A stretch of 7,500 bases of DNA from DASRSS01 sp035656335 (GCA_035656335.1 DASRSS010000057.1:1-7500), one strand, 5' to 3'; counted from the stretch's first letter, positions 1-5,870 are shown. Numbers and translations: made by a program. The notes: generated from the sequence alone by a model not told the origin.

Positions 1-111
1 GGTGCTGCCACCGCTGCTGCCGCTGTTGCCACCGCCCGAGCTGGAACACCCGCTGACCGCCAGCGCCGCGGCAGCTGCAATCGCCACCGCGCCGATCAGG
101 CTCCGCCTCAT
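1..111 (-). CDS. N-terminus of a secreted lipoprotein, probable sugar-binding protein of an ABC transporter (partial)
   Basis: The gene begins at ATG 111 and leaves the window at the left edge after 37 codons. What is visible is a classic lipoprotein signal peptide: two arginines at residues 2-3, an alanine-rich hydrophobic stretch (about 5-19), a lipobox ending V-S-G-Cys22, and then a Ser/Gly/Asn-rich linker (23-37). It should be cleaved before Cys22, lipid-anchored and displayed outside the membrane. The start is supported by a purine-rich ribosome site AGAGAGG (118-124) six bases upstream. The mature domain is not visible, so the family is unproven. I infer a GlcNAc or chitooligosaccharide-binding protein (DasA/NgcE-like) because nagA and a dasR-like gene lie just upstream on the same strand and two dre-type operators precede it. 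Lipoprotein status is near certain; the substrate is a guess from context. Confidence 0.8.
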   Translation of the reverse strand, partial: MRRSLIGAVAIAAAAALAVSGCSSSGGGNSGSSGGST

Positions 112-176
112 GTCGAACCTCTCTTCGCTGTGTTACGTGATTGACCTTGCTCCGGCCTGTACGACCTCACGCGGCA

Positions 177-192
177 TGTGGTGTGGACCAAT
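177..192. promoter_or_regulatory. Degenerate DasR-type operator (dre) in the lipoprotein leader
   Basis: The core TGGTGTGGACCA (179-190) matches 10 of 12 bases of the DasR core TGGTCTAGACCA and keeps both outer TGGT/ACCA arms. It lies 66 bases before the lipoprotein start and 42 bases from the strong site at 235-250. If transcription starts near 208, as the candidate promoter suggests, this site would lie within the transcribed leader and could act as a roadblock. It is weaker than the other two sites and could be coincidental. Confidence 0.5.
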
Positions 193-214
193 GTCGTGCA
201 CCGCGGGTAATCGG

Positions 215-243
215 ACCGTACACGCCCAGCGGCTATTGGTCTA
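215..243 (-). promoter_or_regulatory. Candidate sigma70-type promoter of the lipoprotein gene
   Basis: On the minus strand there is a -35-like TAGACC (243-238), a 17-base spacer and a -10-like TACGGT (220-215) fitting the actinobacterial TAnnnT pattern. Start of transcription would fall near 208, giving a leader of about 97 bases. The -35 element lies inside the strong dre at 235-250, so DasR binding would block polymerase. Seen: the hexamers and spacing. Inferred: their use. Confidence 0.4.
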
Positions 244-1438
244 GACCAGTATTGGTAACAGTTTGGAGCGCATCCCGCGGCGCCGCCGGGGACGTGCCCT
301 GCCAGACCCCCGCCGCCATCACCGCCCGCACCTGCAGCTGCTCGTCCAGCACAGCGAAATCGGCGGTTCGGCCCGGCGAGATCGCTCCCACGCGGTCCTG
401 CAGGCCGAGCACCCGGGCCGGGTTCCCGGACGCGGCCGCGGACGCGACCTCGATCGGCAACCCGCTGTCGAGGACGGCACGGCGCACCGCCTCGGCCATG
501 GTGAGCGTGCTGCCCGCCAGCGACCCGGTCGACGCCAGCCGGGCCTGGCCGTCCTGGACGCGCACCGCCTGGCCGCCGAGCAGGTACTGCCCGTCCCCCA
601 CACCGGCCGCGTCGATGGCGTCGGTGACCAGCACGAGCTGTTCCGGCCGTGCGCCGAGCAGCGAGGTCACCGCCGGATGCACGTGCACGCCGTCGTTGAT
701 CAGCTCGCAGGCGATGCCGGATTCCAGGGCGGCGCCGACCAGGCCGGGCTCGCGGTGGTGCAGCGGGCGCATGCCGTTGAACAGGTGCGTGCACAGGCTC
801 GCCCCGGCGTCGATAGCCGCGCGCGCCTGCGCGTACGTCGCGTCCGAGTGCCCGAGCGCGGCCACCGTGCCGGCAGCCACCACGTCCGCGACGAGCTCGA
901 GCGCGCCGGGCAGTTCGGGCGCGATCGTCATCGACCGCAGCGTGCCGTCCGCCGCGGCGAGCAGGTCGGCGAACGCGTCCCGGTCGGGCAGGCGTAGGTG
1001 GGCGGCGTTCTGCGCCCCGCAGCGCGCGTGCGACAGGAACGGCCCCTCCAGGTGCGCGCCGAGCACCCCGCCGGTGGTGCTGGTCAGCGCGGCCGCCCAG
1101 GTGACTTGCTCCCGCAGCTGCTCCACCGGCGCGGTGACCAGCGAGATCAGCGTGTTGGTCGTGCCGTGCGCCCGGTGGAACGCGACCGCCCCGGCCATCG
1201 CGTCCGGCGAGGCGGTGACGTCGTGCCCGCCGCCGCCGTGCATGTGCAGGTCGACGAAGCCGGGCAACAGCCACGCGCCGTCCAGGTCGACGGTTCGCGC
1301 GTCGGACGGCGCATCGCTCGCGCCCACCGCGGCGATCCGGCCGTCGGCGACCGACACCCAACCGTTCTCGATCACCCCGCCGGGCGTGACGACCCGCGCG
1401 TTCGCGAGCACCGCCAAGGCCGTTGCGCCGTCGCTCAT
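233..1438 (-). CDS. nagA: N-acetylglucosamine-6-phosphate deacetylase
   Basis: This 401-aa cytoplasmic amidohydrolase converts GlcNAc-6-P to glucosamine-6-P plus acetate, the first committed step of GlcNAc use. Visible hallmarks are the HxH metal motif in GFVDLHMHGGGG (His65, His67), Glu131 in HLEGPF, His197 in LGHSDA, His218 in THLFNGM and the catalytic Asp273 in LVTDAID. Glu131 and Asp273 have the same numbers as in the E. coli enzyme. E. coli NagA lacks the HxH pair, so this protein looks like the two-metal type. The substrate loop reads HARCGAQN (137-144) with Cys140; a loop cysteine is also, from memory, described for mycobacterial NagA. I start at ATG 1438, which overlaps the dasR-like stop codon (ATGA), rather than at the in-frame ATG at 1570 inside that gene. 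The family is usually about 380 aa; this one has about 20 extra C-terminal residues, the last of which are encoded by the dre operator. Expected to be co-transcribed with dasR. Confidence 0.96.
   Translation of the reverse strand: MSDGATALAVLANARVVTPGGVIENGWVSVADGRIAAVGASDAPSDARTVDLDGAWLLPGFVDLHMHGGGGHDVTASPDAMAGAVAFHRAHGTTNTLISLVTAPVEQLREQVTWAAALTSTTGGVLGAHLEGPFLSHARCGAQNAAHLRLPDRDAFADLLAAADGTLRSMTIAPELPGALELVADVVAAGTVAALGHSDATYAQARAAIDAGASLCTHLFNGMRPLHHREPGLVGAALESGIACELINDGVHVHPAVTSLLGARPEQLVLVTDAIDAAGVGDGQYLLGGQAVRVQDGQARLASTGSLAGSTLTMAEAVRRAVLDSGLPIEVASAAASGNPARVLGLQDRVGAISPGRTADFAVLDEQLQVRAVMAAGVWQGTSPAAPRDALQTVTNTGLDQ
235..250. promoter_or_regulatory. DasR-responsive element (dre), near-perfect
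   Basis: The minus-strand 16-mer ACTGGTCTAGACCAAT differs by one base from the Streptomyces dre form ACTGGTCTAGACCACT. The inner 12 bases (237-248) are a perfect palindrome. DasR (GntR/HutC family) binds such sites and is released by glucosamine-6-phosphate. The site overlaps the final codons and the first base of the stop codon of nagA, and sits 124 bases before the lipoprotein start, so it most likely controls the lipoprotein gene. Confidence 0.9.
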
Positions 1439-2163
1439 CGGGGAGTCATCAGGTACGCGATCAAGGTGATGCGGTCGCCGCGGAACCAGGTGGTGCCCCA
1501 CTCGACCGCGAGCCCGTCGGCGTCGAAGCTGCGGCGCTTGACCACGAGCATCGGCGAGCCGGTGTCGCACTCGAGCAGCGCGGCCTCGCGCGGCGACGCG
1601 GGGGCGGTGTCGATCGACTCCTCACCGCGCCGCAGTTGTACCGCGTACGACTCGCTCAACACGGCGTGCAGCGAGCCGGCACTGCGCATCTTGCGGGTGA
1701 GGTTCGGGAAGCGCGCGGCGGACAGCATCGACGTCTCGACCGCCATCGGGCGCCCGTCCGCGAGCCGAAGCCGGTCGATCTTGTGGATCGCCTCGCCGGG
1801 ACGGATGCCCAGCCGCTCGGCAACCTCCGCGTCGGCCCGGACCCGCTCGGCGCCCAACAGCTCGGACGACGCGGTGAGCCCGTTCGCGGCCGCCTGCTCG
1901 GTGAAGCTGGCCAGGTGCAGCGGCCAGGTGATCTTGGCGTCGGCAACGTAGGTGCCCGAGCCCTGGCGCCGGACGAGCCGGCCCTCGGCGACGAGTTCGA
2001 TCAGCGCCTGCCGGACGGTCGTGCGCGACGTCTCCAGCTCGGCCGCGAGCTCGCGTTCGGTCGGGACGCCCGCACCCGGTTCCAGCGCGTCGATCACGTC
2101 CAGCAGGTGCCGCTTGACCGTGTAGTACTTCGGCTCGCGCGCCGGCCGCACGTCGCTGGTCAC
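1435..2163 (-). CDS. dasR: GntR-family (HutC/UTRA) repressor, DasR-like
   Basis: This 242-aa transcription regulator has an N-terminal winged helix (about 11-75) containing PKYYTVKRHLLD and the recognition segment ETSRTTVRQALIELVAEGRL (44-63). A C-terminal UTRA effector domain follows (about 82-235) with motifs such as LRLADGRPMAVETSML and EWGTTWFRGDR. These blocks closely resemble Streptomyces DasR (PKYY-LKKHLLD, TSRTTVRQAL, ANGEPMAIETTHLSAKRFP), the global repressor of GlcNAc and chitin genes that binds dre and is released by glucosamine-6-P. Start: GTG 2163, preceded by AGGAGG four bases upstream. The in-frame ATG at 2277 would add 38 unrelated residues and swallow the operator. The stop overlaps the nagA start by 4 bp, implying translational coupling. 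A dre at 2240-2255 in its own promoter suggests autoregulation. DasR itself is usually about 254 aa; the difference is in the N-terminal tail. Confidence 0.9.
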   Translation of the reverse strand: MTSDVRPAREPKYYTVKRHLLDVIDALEPGAGVPTERELAAELETSRTTVRQALIELVAEGRLVRRQGSGTYVADAKITWPLHLASFTEQAAANGLTASSELLGAERVRADAEVAERLGIRPGEAIHKIDRLRLADGRPMAVETSMLSAARFPNLTRKMRSAGSLHAVLSESYAVQLRRGEESIDTAPASPREAALLECDTGSPMLVVKRRSFDADGLAVEWGTTWFRGDRITLIAYLMTPR

Positions 2164-2167
2164 CGGC

Positions 2168-2173
2168 CCTCCT
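2168..2173 (-). promoter_or_regulatory. Strong ribosome-binding site that fixes the dasR start
   Basis: The minus strand reads AGGAGG, then four bases, then GTG at 2163. It is the best Shine-Dalgarno match in the window, and it decides the start in favour of this GTG over the upstream ATG at 2277. Confidence 0.85.
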
Positions 2174-2189
2174 GCTGCTCGACGTCTAC

Positions 2190-2216
2190 GCTCGCCACTG
2201 CCACAATGCGGCGAGC
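2190..2216 (-). repeat. Inverted repeat / possible leader hairpin upstream of dasR
   Basis: GCTCGCC (2190-2196) and GGCGAGC (2210-2216) form a perfect 7-bp stem with a 13-base loop. It lies between the dre and the ribosome site of dasR, so it would be in the mRNA leader if transcription starts near the dre. It has no U-tract, so it is not a standard terminator. Role unknown. Confidence 0.45.
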
Positions 2217-2239
2217 ACCAGTGAAGCACGCAGAGCCGG

Positions 2240-2255
2240 AATGGTCTAGTCCATT
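2240..2255. promoter_or_regulatory. DasR-responsive element (dre) between dasR and the zinc-ribbon gene
   Basis: AATGGTCTAGTCCATT has an inner core (2242-2253) matching TGGTCTAGACCA at 11 of 12 positions. It lies 77 bases before the dasR GTG and 55 bases before the divergent small gene, so it could control either or both. It supports autoregulation of the repressor and the dasR-nagA pair. Confidence 0.8.
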
Positions 2256-2309
2256 TGCGATATTTCGTGCGACTCACAGCTTGCGCCGGTCGCGGAGCAC
2301 AATGGGCGC

Positions 2310-2474
2310 ATGAGCGAACCCGTCGCGGCCGAAGCGCAGCCCGTCGAGCCCGCGCTCGCCGACGAGGGCGGTGACGCGGCGTGCTGGGCGAACCGGGTCT
2401 GCCCGGAGTGCGGCCGGCTCAACGACGCCGAGCGTCCCGAAATCTGCCAGGCCTGCGGCGCCGAGTTCGGCTGA
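2310..2474 (+). CDS. Small zinc-ribbon protein, 54 aa
   Basis: The protein has an acidic, Ala/Pro/Glu-rich N-terminus (1-24) and a compact four-cysteine ribbon: CPEC (31-34), eleven residues, then CQAC (46-49), with a further Cys25-Trp26 just before. Such CxxC-x(11)-CxxC knuckles bind one zinc and usually mediate protein or nucleic-acid contacts. No enzymatic motif is present. The start is ATG 2310. A weak GGAG (2294-2297) lies 12 bases upstream, so initiation is uncertain; the nearby ATG at 2302 runs into a stop after three codons. The gene is divergent from dasR and shares an intergenic dre, so it may belong to the DasR regulon. It converges on fadH with 42 bases between stop codons. The conserved-looking cysteines and good codon bias make it a real gene. 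Function unknown. Confidence 0.8.
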   Translation: MSEPVAAEAQPVEPALADEGGDAACWANRVCPECGRLNDAERPEICQACGAEFG

Positions 2475-2482
2475 CCGGGCGG

Positions 2483-2520
2483 GTAGCCGACGGCGCTGAC
2501 GAACCGGGCCGCGCGGCTAC
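2483..2520. terminator. Possible bidirectional hairpin between convergent genes
   Basis: GTAGCCG (2483-2489) pairs perfectly with CGGCTAC (2514-2520), and further GC pairing is possible inside the loop. It sits between the zinc-ribbon stop and the fadH stop, overlapping the latter. It lacks a T-run, as is common in high-GC actinobacteria, so terminator function is only suggested. Confidence 0.35.
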
Positions 2521-4556
2521 AGCTCGGCGGCCAGCTTCGTGCCCTGCGCGATCGCGCGCTTCGCGTCCAGCTCGGCGGCGACGTCCGCCCCGCCGATCAG
2601 GTGCACGCGCACGCCTGCGGCCGTCAGCTCGTCGGCAAGCTCGCGCCGCGATTCCTGCCCGGCGCAGAGCACGACATCGTCGACGGCGAGCACGCGCGGC
2701 CGCTCGTGCTTGTCGCCGAAGCTGATGTGCAGGCCGGCGTCGTCGATGCGCTCGTAGTTGACGCCGTTGATCATCTCCACACCGCGCGCCTTCAACGCGG
2801 CGCGGTGCACCCAGCCGCTCGTCTTGCCGAGGCCCTTGCCGACGCCGGATGTCTTGCGCTGCAACAGGAACACCTCGCGCGGCGACGGCTCCGGCGCAGC
2901 CGTCACGAGCCCGCCGCGTGCCTGCGCCGGGTCGCCCACGCCCCATTCGGCGAGCCACTGCTCACGCGACTGCGCGACGCCCGGCGTGCCGGTGTGCGTG
3001 AGGAACTCGCTGACGTCGAACCCGATGCCGCCCGCGCCGACGATCGCGACGCGCCGGCCGACCTGTACGCGACCGGTGATCACGTCCGCGTAGGAGTGCA
3101 CGTTCGTGCGCTCGACGCCGGGGATCGACGGCGTGCGCGGCGTGACACCGGTCGCGAGCACGACCTCGTCGTAGCCGGCGCCGGCCAGCTCACTCGCCAT
3201 GACCGCGTGGCCGAGGTGCAGCTTGACGCCGGTCAGCTCCAGCTGACGGACGAAGTAGCGGATCGTCTCGGCGAACTCCTCCTTGCCCGGGATGCGTCGC
3301 GCCAGGTTGAACTGCCCGCCGATCTCGTCCTCGGCCTCGAACAGCTCGACGCTGTGACCGCGCGACGCGAGCGAGGTCGCAGCGGCGAGCCCGGCCGGAC
3401 CCGCACCGACTACCGCGATCCGCTTCGCGCGACGTGTCGGCAGCAGCACCAGCTCGGTCTCGTGCGCGGCGCGCGGGTTCACCAGGCAGCTGGCCCGCTT
3501 GTGCGTGAACGTGTGGTCCAGGCACGCCTGGTTGCACGCGATGCAGGTGTTGATCTCGTCGCTGCGGTCGGCCGCCGCCTTGTTCACCCACTCGGGGTCG
3601 GCGAGGAACGGCCGCGCCATGGAGACCAGGTCCGCGTCGCCGCGCGCGAGCACCTCCTCGGCCGTCTCCGGCATGTTGATGCGGTTGCTCGTGACGAGCG
3701 GGACGGACACCTCGCCGCGCAGCTTCGCGGTGATCCAGGTGAACGCGGCGCGCGGCACGGACGTGACGATGGTCGGCACCCGCGCTTCGTGCCAGCCGAT
3801 CCCGGTGTTGATGATCGTGGCGCCGGCGGCCTCGACGTCCTTGGCCAGCGCGACCACTTCGTCCCAGGTCTGGCCGTCGGGGACGAGGTCGAGCATCGAC
3901 AGCCGGTACACGACGATGAAGTCGGGGCCGACCGCGGCGCGCACCGCCTTGACGATCTCGACGGCGAAGCGGCGCCGGTTCTCCGCGCTGCCGCCCCACT
4001 CGTCGGTGCGCCGGTTCGTGCGCGGCGCGAGGAACTGGTTGATCAGATAGCCCTCGGAGCCCATGATCTCGACGCCGTCGTAGCCGGCGCGCTTGGCCAG
4101 CTCGGCGCTGCGGGCGTAGTCGGCGATCGTCGAGCGGATCTCGCCGCCGCGCATCGCGCGAGCGCGGAACGGCGTGATCGGTGACTTGCTGCGCGACGCG
4201 CTGACGCTGAACGGATGGTAGGCGTACCGGCCGGCGTGCAGCAGCTGCAGCGCGATCTTGCCGCCCTCGGCGTGCACCGCATCCGTGACCTGCCGGTGCC
4301 CGTCGGCCTCACGCGCGGTCGTCATCTTGCCGGCGAGCGGCAGCAGCCAGCCGGTCCGGTTCACCGCGTAGCCGCCGGTGACGATCAGCCCGACGCCGCC
4401 GCGAGCCCGCTCGGCGAAGTAGGCGGCCAGCTTCGGCAGGTCCTTGGTCTTGTCCTCGAGCAGCACGTGCATCGAGCCCATGACGACGCGGTTGCGCAGC
4501 GTCGTGAAGCCGAGGTCGAGCGGTTCGAGCAGGTGCGGATACGGGTTCGTGGTCAC
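2517..4556 (-). CDS. fadH: NADPH-dependent 2,4-dienoyl-CoA reductase family enzyme (FMN / 4Fe-4S / FAD)
   Basis: This 679-aa protein is close to the 672 aa of E. coli FadH. Residues about 8-330 are an old-yellow-enzyme TIM barrel with the catalytic Tyr170 (MGSEGYLINQFL) and His256 (GIGWHEAR). Cys338, Cys341, Cys345 and Cys357 (CIAC-x3-C-x11-C) form the [4Fe-4S] site. A FAD-binding Rossmann motif VVGAGPAGLAAA follows at about 382-393 and an NADPH fold with VGAGGIGFD at about 506-514. The C-terminus carries the FadH-like blocks RKTSGVGKGLGKTSGW, CAGQESRREL and the last 25 residues up to LIGG-D-A-ELDAKRAIAQGT. The known reaction reduces 2,4-dienoyl-CoA to 3-enoyl-CoA during beta-oxidation of unsaturated fatty acids. 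Related enzymes reduce other enones or xenobiotics. The GTG 4556 start overlaps the padR stop (GTGA), so it is translationally coupled and probably controlled by that regulator. All key residues are present. A different ene-type substrate is possible given the PadR partner. Confidence 0.9.
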   Translation of the reverse strand: MTTNPYPHLLEPLDLGFTTLRNRVVMGSMHVLLEDKTKDLPKLAAYFAERARGGVGLIVTGGYAVNRTGWLLPLAGKMTTAREADGHRQVTDAVHAEGGKIALQLLHAGRYAYHPFSVSASRSKSPITPFRARAMRGGEIRSTIADYARSAELAKRAGYDGVEIMGSEGYLINQFLAPRTNRRTDEWGGSAENRRRFAVEIVKAVRAAVGPDFIVVYRLSMLDLVPDGQTWDEVVALAKDVEAAGATIINTGIGWHEARVPTIVTSVPRAAFTWITAKLRGEVSVPLVTSNRINMPETAEEVLARGDADLVSMARPFLADPEWVNKAAADRSDEINTCIACNQACLDHTFTHKRASCLVNPRAAHETELVLLPTRRAKRIAVVGAGPAGLAAATSLASRGHSVELFEAEDEIGGQFNLARRIPGKEEFAETIRYFVRQLELTGVKLHLGHAVMASELAGAGYDEVVLATGVTPRTPSIPGVERTNVHSYADVITGRVQVGRRVAIVGAGGIGFDVSEFLTHTGTPGVAQSREQWLAEWGVGDPAQARGGLVTAAPEPSPREVFLLQRKTSGVGKGLGKTSGWVHRAALKARGVEMINGVNYERIDDAGLHISFGDKHERPRVLAVDDVVLCAGQESRRELADELTAAGVRVHLIGGADVAAELDAKRAIAQGTKLAAEL

Positions 4557-5128
4557 GGTTTCGCCTTGTCGGGACGGGGCTTTGTGCCCTTCTTGGACGG
4601 ACGGAGCGCGGCCAGCACGTCGTCGTACCAGTCGATGAGGTTGCGTTCGAGCGCGATGCCGCCGCGCAGCACCAGCCACTGGTGCAGCCGCTTGCCGCGT
4701 AGCCGGGACGAGTCGGGGAACTCGTGCTTCTCGTTGGCGAGGTAGGCGTCCAGGCGCTCCGCGTGCAGTGCGCGGTGCCGCTCGACCTCGGCAGCAACGG
4801 CGGCCGGATCGCCGTACGAGGCGCCGCGGATCTTCACCGCGAGTTCCGAGCGCGCCACCTCGGGCGCGGCCGGCTGGGCGATCCAGGCGGCCAGCTCGGC
4901 GCGACCGGCGTCGGTCAGGTCGTAGACCTTCTTGTCCGGACGGCCGTCCTGCTCGACCACGGTCCCGGCGACCCAGCCGGCGGCCTCCATGCGGGCGAGC
5001 ACCTTGTAGACCTGCTGGTGGGTCGCCGTCCAGAACTGGCCGATCGACTTGTCGAAGCGGCGCGCCAGCTCGTAGCCCGAACTCGCCTTCTCGGCGAGCG
5101 AGACCAGGATCGCGTGTTCCAGCGCCAC
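4553..5128 (-). CDS. PadR-family transcriptional regulator
   Basis: A 191-aa regulator. Residues about 1-80 are the PadR winged helix: LEHAILVSLAEKASSGYELARRFDKSIG, then HQQVYKVLARMEAAGWV and the wing VVEQDGRPDKKVYDLTDAGR. Residues about 85-172 form the alpha-helical Vir-type C-terminal domain used for dimerisation, and the tail is lysine/proline-rich (178-191). PadR proteins typically repress adjacent genes and respond to phenolic acids, drugs or other small hydrophobic ligands. GTG 5128 is chosen because the conserved domain begins immediately after it. An ATG at 5200 would add 24 unrelated residues and run through the operator-like repeats. There is no good ribosome site before the GTG, but a -10-like element seven bases upstream suggests a leaderless message. 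The stop overlaps the fadH-like start by 4 bp, making that enzyme its most probable target. Confidence 0.9.
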   Translation of the reverse strand: MALEHAILVSLAEKASSGYELARRFDKSIGQFWTATHQQVYKVLARMEAAGWVAGTVVEQDGRPDKKVYDLTDAGRAELAAWIAQPAAPEVARSELAVKIRGASYGDPAAVAAEVERHRALHAERLDAYLANEKHEFPDSSRLRGKRLHQWLVLRGGIALERNLIDWYDDVLAALRPSKKGTKPRPDKAKP

Positions 5129-5135
5129 GCCGTGC

Positions 5136-5166
5136 AGGCTACCTATGCAATGAGTTGCAGTGCAAC
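5136..5166 (-). promoter_or_regulatory. Candidate padR promoter with overlapping TTGCA/TGCAA operator
   Basis: Minus strand: TTGCAC (5165-5160), an 18-base spacer, TAGCCT (5141-5136), then seven bases to GTG 5128, so transcription may begin at the start codon (leaderless). On top of it lie two interlocking inverted repeats: GTTGCA-G-TGCAAC (5154-5166, perfect) and TGCAA-TGAG-TTGCA (5146-5159, perfect arms). They cover the -35 and spacer, a suitable place for PadR autorepression. Repeats are seen; their use is inferred. Confidence 0.5.
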
Positions 5167-5190
5167 CAGGAGACTGTGTGATCAGTTCCC

Positions 5191-5202
5191 CTGTGGCCAC
5201 AG
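5191..5202. repeat. Perfect 12-bp palindrome CTGTGGCCACAG
   Basis: It lies in the 99-base gap between the hydrolase stop and the padR promoter, 24 bases upstream of the TTGCA repeats. It may be a second protein-binding site, or part of a weak 3' hairpin for the hydrolase message. No T-run follows on the minus strand. Confidence 0.4.
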
Positions 5203-5227
5203 CATGGTTTGGCTGCGGGGGTATCGA

Positions 5228-5869
5228 TCACGCCGAGACGGTCGCTCCCGGGGCGAGGTAGGCGTACTCGCTGCCGTGCTCGGCACCGATACGGGACACG
5301 TGCCCCTCGACGATCCCGCGCCCCACGTCCGTCAGCAGCACGTCGTGCACCGGGTGCACCTTCGGGGCGCGGACGGAGATCACGAAGTCGATCACCTCGG
5401 CGGCCTTGGACCACGGCGCGTTCAGCGGCACCAGCAGCGTGGCAACCGGAGCGGACGGGACGGTGAATGAATCGCCCGGGTGGTAGACGCTGTTCTCGAT
5501 CAGGTAGCCGACATTCGCGATCACCGGGATGCTCGGGTGGATCACCGCGTGCTGGCCGCCGAACGTCCGCACCGCGAAGCCGCCCGCGTCGAACGACTCG
5601 CCCGCGCCGACCGCCACCGCCTGCTCGCCGAGGTCGGCCAGGGACTCCGTCACCGCCGACGGCGCCCAAATGCGCAGCCGCGGGTTGGCCTTCGCAGCCG
5701 CGCGCAGCCGGTCGGCGTCGAGATGGTCGGCGTGCTCGTGCGTGATCAGCACGGCATCCACTCCGTCCAGCGCCTGCTCGACCTCGCTGAAAACGCCCGG
5801 GTCGATCACGAGCGCGCGGTCGCCGTCGTCGAAGCGCACACAGGCGTGCGTGAACTTGGTCAGCTGCAT
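5228..5869 (-). CDS. Metallo-beta-lactamase-fold hydrolase (UlaG-like, small)
   Basis: A 213-aa cytoplasmic protein with no signal peptide. Seen: the metal motif THEHADHLD (43-51; His44, His46, Asp48, His49), a later His107 in FGGQHAVI, and YHPGDSF (129-135) with His130 and Asp133. A final HPVHD segment (172-176) has His172 and His175. This pattern and length fit the small UlaG-like/Lactamase_B_3 group, whose members hydrolyse phosphoesters, lactones or related bonds. The real substrate cannot be told from the sequence. ATG 5869 is preceded by AGGGGA five bases upstream and lies one base after the stop of the XRE regulator, so the two are surely co-transcribed. The residue set looks catalytically complete. 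It is not a canonical antibiotic beta-lactamase, since it lacks a signal peptide and is short. Confidence 0.88.
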   Translation of the reverse strand: MQLTKFTHACVRFDDGDRALVIDPGVFSEVEQALDGVDAVLITHEHADHLDADRLRAAAKANPRLRIWAPSAVTESLADLGEQAVAVGAGESFDAGGFAVRTFGGQHAVIHPSIPVIANVGYLIENSVYHPGDSFTVPSAPVATLLVPLNAPWSKAAEVIDFVISVRAPKVHPVHDVLLTDVGRGIVEGHVSRIGAEHGSEYAYLAPGATVSA

Positions 5870-5870
5870 A

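Noticed and set aside
108..1361. Long minus-strand open frame (417 codons) over nagA
   Set aside because: It is very arginine/alanine/glycine-rich and lacks domains; it is a high-GC shadow of nagA, which has all catalytic motifs in the other frame.
141..1469. Long plus-strand open frame (442 codons) opposite nagA
   Set aside because: Ser/Ala/Arg-rich translation with no motif or ribosome site; antisense shadow of a well-supported gene.
2164..2277. Upstream ATG start (2277) for the GntR regulator
   Set aside because: The extra 38 residues are unlike DasR and would place the dre inside the coding sequence, whereas GTG 2163 has an AGGAGG site.
2601..4184. 527-codon plus-strand open frame opposite the fadH-like gene
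   Set aside because: Composition is Arg/Ala/Asp-biased with no recognisable domain, typical of the antisense frame of a GC-rich gene.
5129..5200. Upstream ATG start (5200) for the PadR regulator
   Set aside because: The PadR domain begins right at GTG 5128 and the extension covers the promoter and operator-like repeats.
5228..5869. Antibiotic-resistance metallo-beta-lactamase
   Set aside because: There is no signal peptide, it is short, and it has the HPGD/HPVHD pattern of UlaG-like cytoplasmic hydrolases.
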